DNA of 7,257 nt, taken from positions 1 to 7,257 of the forward strand of contig JAJRVC010000119.1 of NCBI GenBank assembly GCA_024277475.1. Reading direction: 5' to 3'. A program made the translations under genes and the position numbers. Position 1 is the first letter of the stretch. Each line of letters opens with the position of its first letter. Of the stretch, positions 5,299 to 7,257 are shown piece by piece. The notes beneath the pieces are model-generated. The model saw nothing but the letters and a program-made list of their open reading frames with translations. It did no database searches and was not told where the DNA came from. This stretch comes from Deltaproteobacteria bacterium (lineage in GTDB: Bacteria > Desulfobacterota > Desulfobacteria > Desulfobacterales > JAFDCJ01).

Positions 5299-6186
5299 AT
5301 GTGGCAAAGGAAGAAAGGGCTATTTACCCCCCTTGACCTCGTGGTAGGCATACTCCTGCTTGTAATAACAGTCTACCTCGTTTACAGGGTCAAGGTGGGG
5401 CTTAATTACAAATGGAGCTGGGGAACCATCCCGCAGTACCTCTTTCGCTTTGACACAGAAAGCGGTCGGTGGGTTCCCAACCTCCTTATACAGGGGCTAT
5501 TTACCACCATTCGATTGAGCTTTTGGGCGACCATTCTCGCAACCCTCATCGGTACAGCGATGGGATTGTTTCGCATCAGTCACAGCCTATTCAAACGGCT
5601 GATCGGTCGGACCTTTGTAGAGCTGATCCGCAACACCCCGCCGCTTGTATTGATTTTTATTTTCTATTTTTTTGTCAGCGACCAGATCCTGCCGATTTTA
5701 GGTGTGGAAGATTTTATCAGATCCCGTTCCGCAGACACCCAGGCATTTCTATCCCTTATCCTGGCGCCCCCGTCCCAGTTTACCGGCTTCATTTCGGCGC
5801 TTATCACTCTGGCCATTTTTGAGGCTTCTTTCATCACGGAGATTGTCCGGGCAGGTATTCAATCTATTGAAAAGGGTCAGTGGGAGGCATCCTATGCCCT
5901 CGGGTTATCCTGGTGGCAGCAAATGCGTTATATCATCCTGCCGCAGGCCGTACAAAGAATCCTCCCCCCGCTGGCCGGCCAATTTATTTCCACGATAAAG
6001 GATTCAGCCGTCGTTTCAATTATATCGATTCCGGAGTTGACGTTTCAGGGAATGGAGCTGATGGCCGCTACCTATCTCACCTTTGAATGTTGGATCACCA
6101 TCACGGTCCTGTATCTTTTGCTGACCCTTAGTTTATCCTTGGCAGTCGGACGTTTGGAAAGCTACATGCAGCAGGGTCAATCTTGA
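5299..6186 (+). CDS. PAAT-family amino-acid-type ABC transporter permease, permease 2
   Basis: A 295-residue inner-membrane protein, the probable partner of permease 1. Hydrophobic segments lie at about 12-30, 70-91, 113-134, 163-176 and 262-283. It carries the family hallmark ELIRNTPPLVLIFIFYFF (108-125) and an EAA loop E197-A-S-x-x-x-G202 ending YIILPQAVQRILPP with P215. It differs from permease 1 by about 25-30 extra residues at roughly 135-163, between the third and fourth membrane segments, which is predicted to be an added periplasmic or loop segment. The ATG follows AGAAG, with GGGAG 12 nt upstream. The gene is 83 bp after the binding-protein stop, with the GC-rich hairpin between them, so it probably belongs to the same operon but may be expressed at a lower level. 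Confidence 0.94.
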   Translation: MWQRKKGLFTPLDLVVGILLLVITVYLVYRVKVGLNYKWSWGTIPQYLFRFDTESGRWVPNLLIQGLFTTIRLSFWATILATLIGTAMGLFRISHSLFKRLIGRTFVELIRNTPPLVLIFIFYFFVSDQILPILGVEDFIRSRSADTQAFLSLILAPPSQFTGFISALITLAIFEASFITEIVRAGIQSIEKGQWEASYALGLSWWQQMRYIILPQAVQRILPPLAGQFISTIKDSAVVSIISIPELTFQGMELMAATYLTFECWITITVLYLLLTLSLSLAVGRLESYMQQGQS

Positions 6187-6353
6187 TCGTTGCGTCATTT
6201 ATCCCTTAATATCGATCGAGGGACCCACCCCTGTTTGTTCAATGCGATTGTTTGTGCGATGCGATGGGCCGATGTGCATCATCGCGGTGTCGCAAAGACA
6301 GGAGGGAAGAGTTTCACCATCAATTTGTTTCTGATTAGGAGTCGCGTGTAAAA
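6187..6353 (+). other. Non-coding gap between the importer operon and the molybdoenzyme gene
   Basis: No gene is seen in these 167 bases. A weak 5-bp stem, TCCCT (6202-6206) with AGGGA (6219-6223), is too short and lacks a T tract to be called a terminator. TGCGAT occurs three times at 6243, 6255 and 6260, and GCGATG (6261-6266) can pair with CATCGC (6280-6285). No good sigma70 promoter is visible; TAGGAG (6336-6341) lies 12 nt before the next ATG and is the likely, rather distant, ribosome site. Confidence 0.4.
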
Positions 6354-7257
6354 ATGCCAGATAGTATTCAGACCTTTTGTGGACGACTTTGTGGCGGGAC
6401 CTGCGGCATACGGGTTACGGTAAGCGGCGGGAAGGTTTCCGATATCCGGGGTGATCCGGAGTGCCTTTTAAATAAAGGAAATATATGCCCAAAGGGCCGG
6501 GCGCTGCCTGAACTGATATATCATCCGGATCGTCTCAAGCATCCCTTAAGGCGCATCGGGAAAAAGGGAAAAGGGAAATGGCAGCAAATAACCATAGGTG
6601 AGGCGCTTGCTATCATTCGACAAAAGCTTGGCAGCTATATAAAACAATTCGGAGCGGAGTCGATTCTATTGTATATCGGCGCCGAAAAGGGAGGGTTAGA
6701 CCGGCACTTCATCAAACGATTTGCTTCGGCACTGGGAACGCCGAATATTGTGAATGTTGACAGTGTCTGCGATGTCGTCAGACAGATGGCTGCCAAATAT
6801 ACCTACGGTCGGAATGCGGTCATTGATTTCGACCACCCACCCAGGTGTCTTGTGGTCTGGGGAAGAAATAGCGCATATTCTGAAACCGGTCGCGTTAAAG
6901 CAAAATATGGCAGTGCCTTCAAAAACGGGACCCAAATTATCGTTATCGACCCCCGGAGGATTCCGCTGGTCTCCCGCTCCGTCGGGTGGCTCAAGCCGCG
7001 ACCCGGCAGTGACGGACTGTTGGCTCTGGCAATGATCCATGTGATCATCAAAGAAAATCTCTACGACCGGGATTTTGTCGACCACTGGACCATCGGATTC
7101 AACAGGCTTCGTGAATTTATAGACGACTATGCCCCCGAAAAATTAGTTGGAAAGACCTGGGTGCCGGCGGCGCAAATTCGGAAAATCGCCAGATGCTTTG
7201 CCGCTGCTGATTCGGCCGCAATTCAATGGGGCAATGCGTTGGATCAAACACCCAATG
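6354..7257 (+). CDS. Molybdopterin oxidoreductase (DMSO reductase superfamily) catalytic subunit, N-terminal part
   Basis: An open frame from ATG 6354 runs to the window edge (301 codons, 3' end missing). It encodes the start of a Mo/W-bis-pterin enzyme. The [4Fe-4S] cluster motif is Cys9-x3-Cys13-x3-Cys17-x27-Cys45, in FCGRLCGGTC and NICPKG. Cys139 in DSVCDVV is at the place where the superfamily supplies the metal-coordinating Cys/Sec/Ser (inference). WGRNSAYSE (169-177), VIDPRR (197-202) and KPRPGSDGLLALAM (214-227) match the pterin-binding pattern 'G.Np', 'iDPR' and 'rPGtD.aLalam'. No twin-arginine or other signal peptide precedes the cluster motif, so the enzyme is probably cytoplasmic. 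Families with this outline include formate dehydrogenases, acetylene hydratase-like enzymes and various hydroxylases or reductases; the substrate cannot be decided from this part. It may act on the solute brought in by the upstream importer. Confidence 0.93.
   Translation, partial: MPDSIQTFCGRLCGGTCGIRVTVSGGKVSDIRGDPECLLNKGNICPKGRALPELIYHPDRLKHPLRRIGKKGKGKWQQITIGEALAIIRQKLGSYIKQFGAESILLYIGAEKGGLDRHFIKRFASALGTPNIVNVDSVCDVVRQMAAKYTYGRNAVIDFDHPPRCLVVWGRNSAYSETGRVKAKYGSAFKNGTQIIVIDPRRIPLVSRSVGWLKPRPGSDGLLALAMIHVIIKENLYDRDFVDHWTIGFNRLREFIDDYAPEKLVGKTWVPAAQIRKIARCFAAADSAAIQWGNALDQTPN

Noticed and set aside
6243..6265. Triple TGCGAT repeat as an operator for the molybdoenzyme gene
   Set aside because: Spacing is uneven, two copies overlap by one base, and no promoter is recognisable beside it; too weak to call.
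6696..7085. Overlapping open frames on both strands near the right edge
   Set aside because: They lie inside the plus-strand molybdopterin oxidoreductase frame, which carries cluster and cofactor motifs and runs through the window edge.
1..7257. CRISPR array, tRNA or rRNA gene, transposase or integrase
   Set aside because: No spaced direct-repeat array, cloverleaf-like structure, rRNA segment or recombinase motif was seen on either strand.

Overview
The window looks like a piece of an anaerobe or facultative bacterial chromosome with intermediate GC. The gene set is reminiscent of Desulfobacterota or similar Gram-negative anaerobes: a GntR/FCD regulator, a complete polar-amino-acid-type (PAAT) ABC importer, and the start of a molybdopterin/iron-sulfur oxidoreductase. 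That taxonomic guess is an inference from gene content and style; no rRNA or other marker gene is present.

Layout. (a) 2-412 is the C-terminal part of a fold-type IV PLP aminotransferase (branched-chain/D-amino-acid type), cut by the left edge. A 9-bp gap follows, then a 287-residue NAD(P)-dependent dehydrogenase of the 6-phosphogluconate/3-hydroxyisobutyrate dehydrogenase superfamily (422-1285). (b) A small VOC (glyoxalase/dioxygenase-fold) gene runs on the minus strand (1325-1729), convergent with the dehydrogenase. (c) A divergent control region (1730-1950) holds a credible minus-strand promoter for the VOC gene and a perfect 8-bp inverted repeat in front of the GntR gene. (d) A GntR/FCD regulator (1951-2631) follows. 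(e) After a palindromic element come permease, ATPase, substrate-binding protein and second permease (2737-6186), all on the plus strand. (f) A 167-bp gap leads to the first 301 codons of a molybdopterin oxidoreductase (6354 to the right edge).

How they may work together. The binding protein would capture a small solute in the periplasm, the permease pair and ATPase would import it, and the aminotransferase, dehydrogenase, VOC protein and molybdoenzyme could convert it under control of the GntR regulator. This reads as a substrate-induced uptake and catabolism locus, but the shared pathway is inferred from proximity only.

Most interesting detail. The binding protein keeps the PAAT fold and the carboxylate-binding Arg. 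However, the Asp that normally contacts the ligand's alpha-amino group appears to be Ser, and the usual Thr of the M-x-I-T-x-x-R motif appears to be Arg. The aminotransferase also lacks the usual Asn after its PLP-binding Glu. Both hint at a non-standard substrate. I see no mobile element with a transposase, CRISPR array, RNA gene or clear new defence or biosynthetic system.
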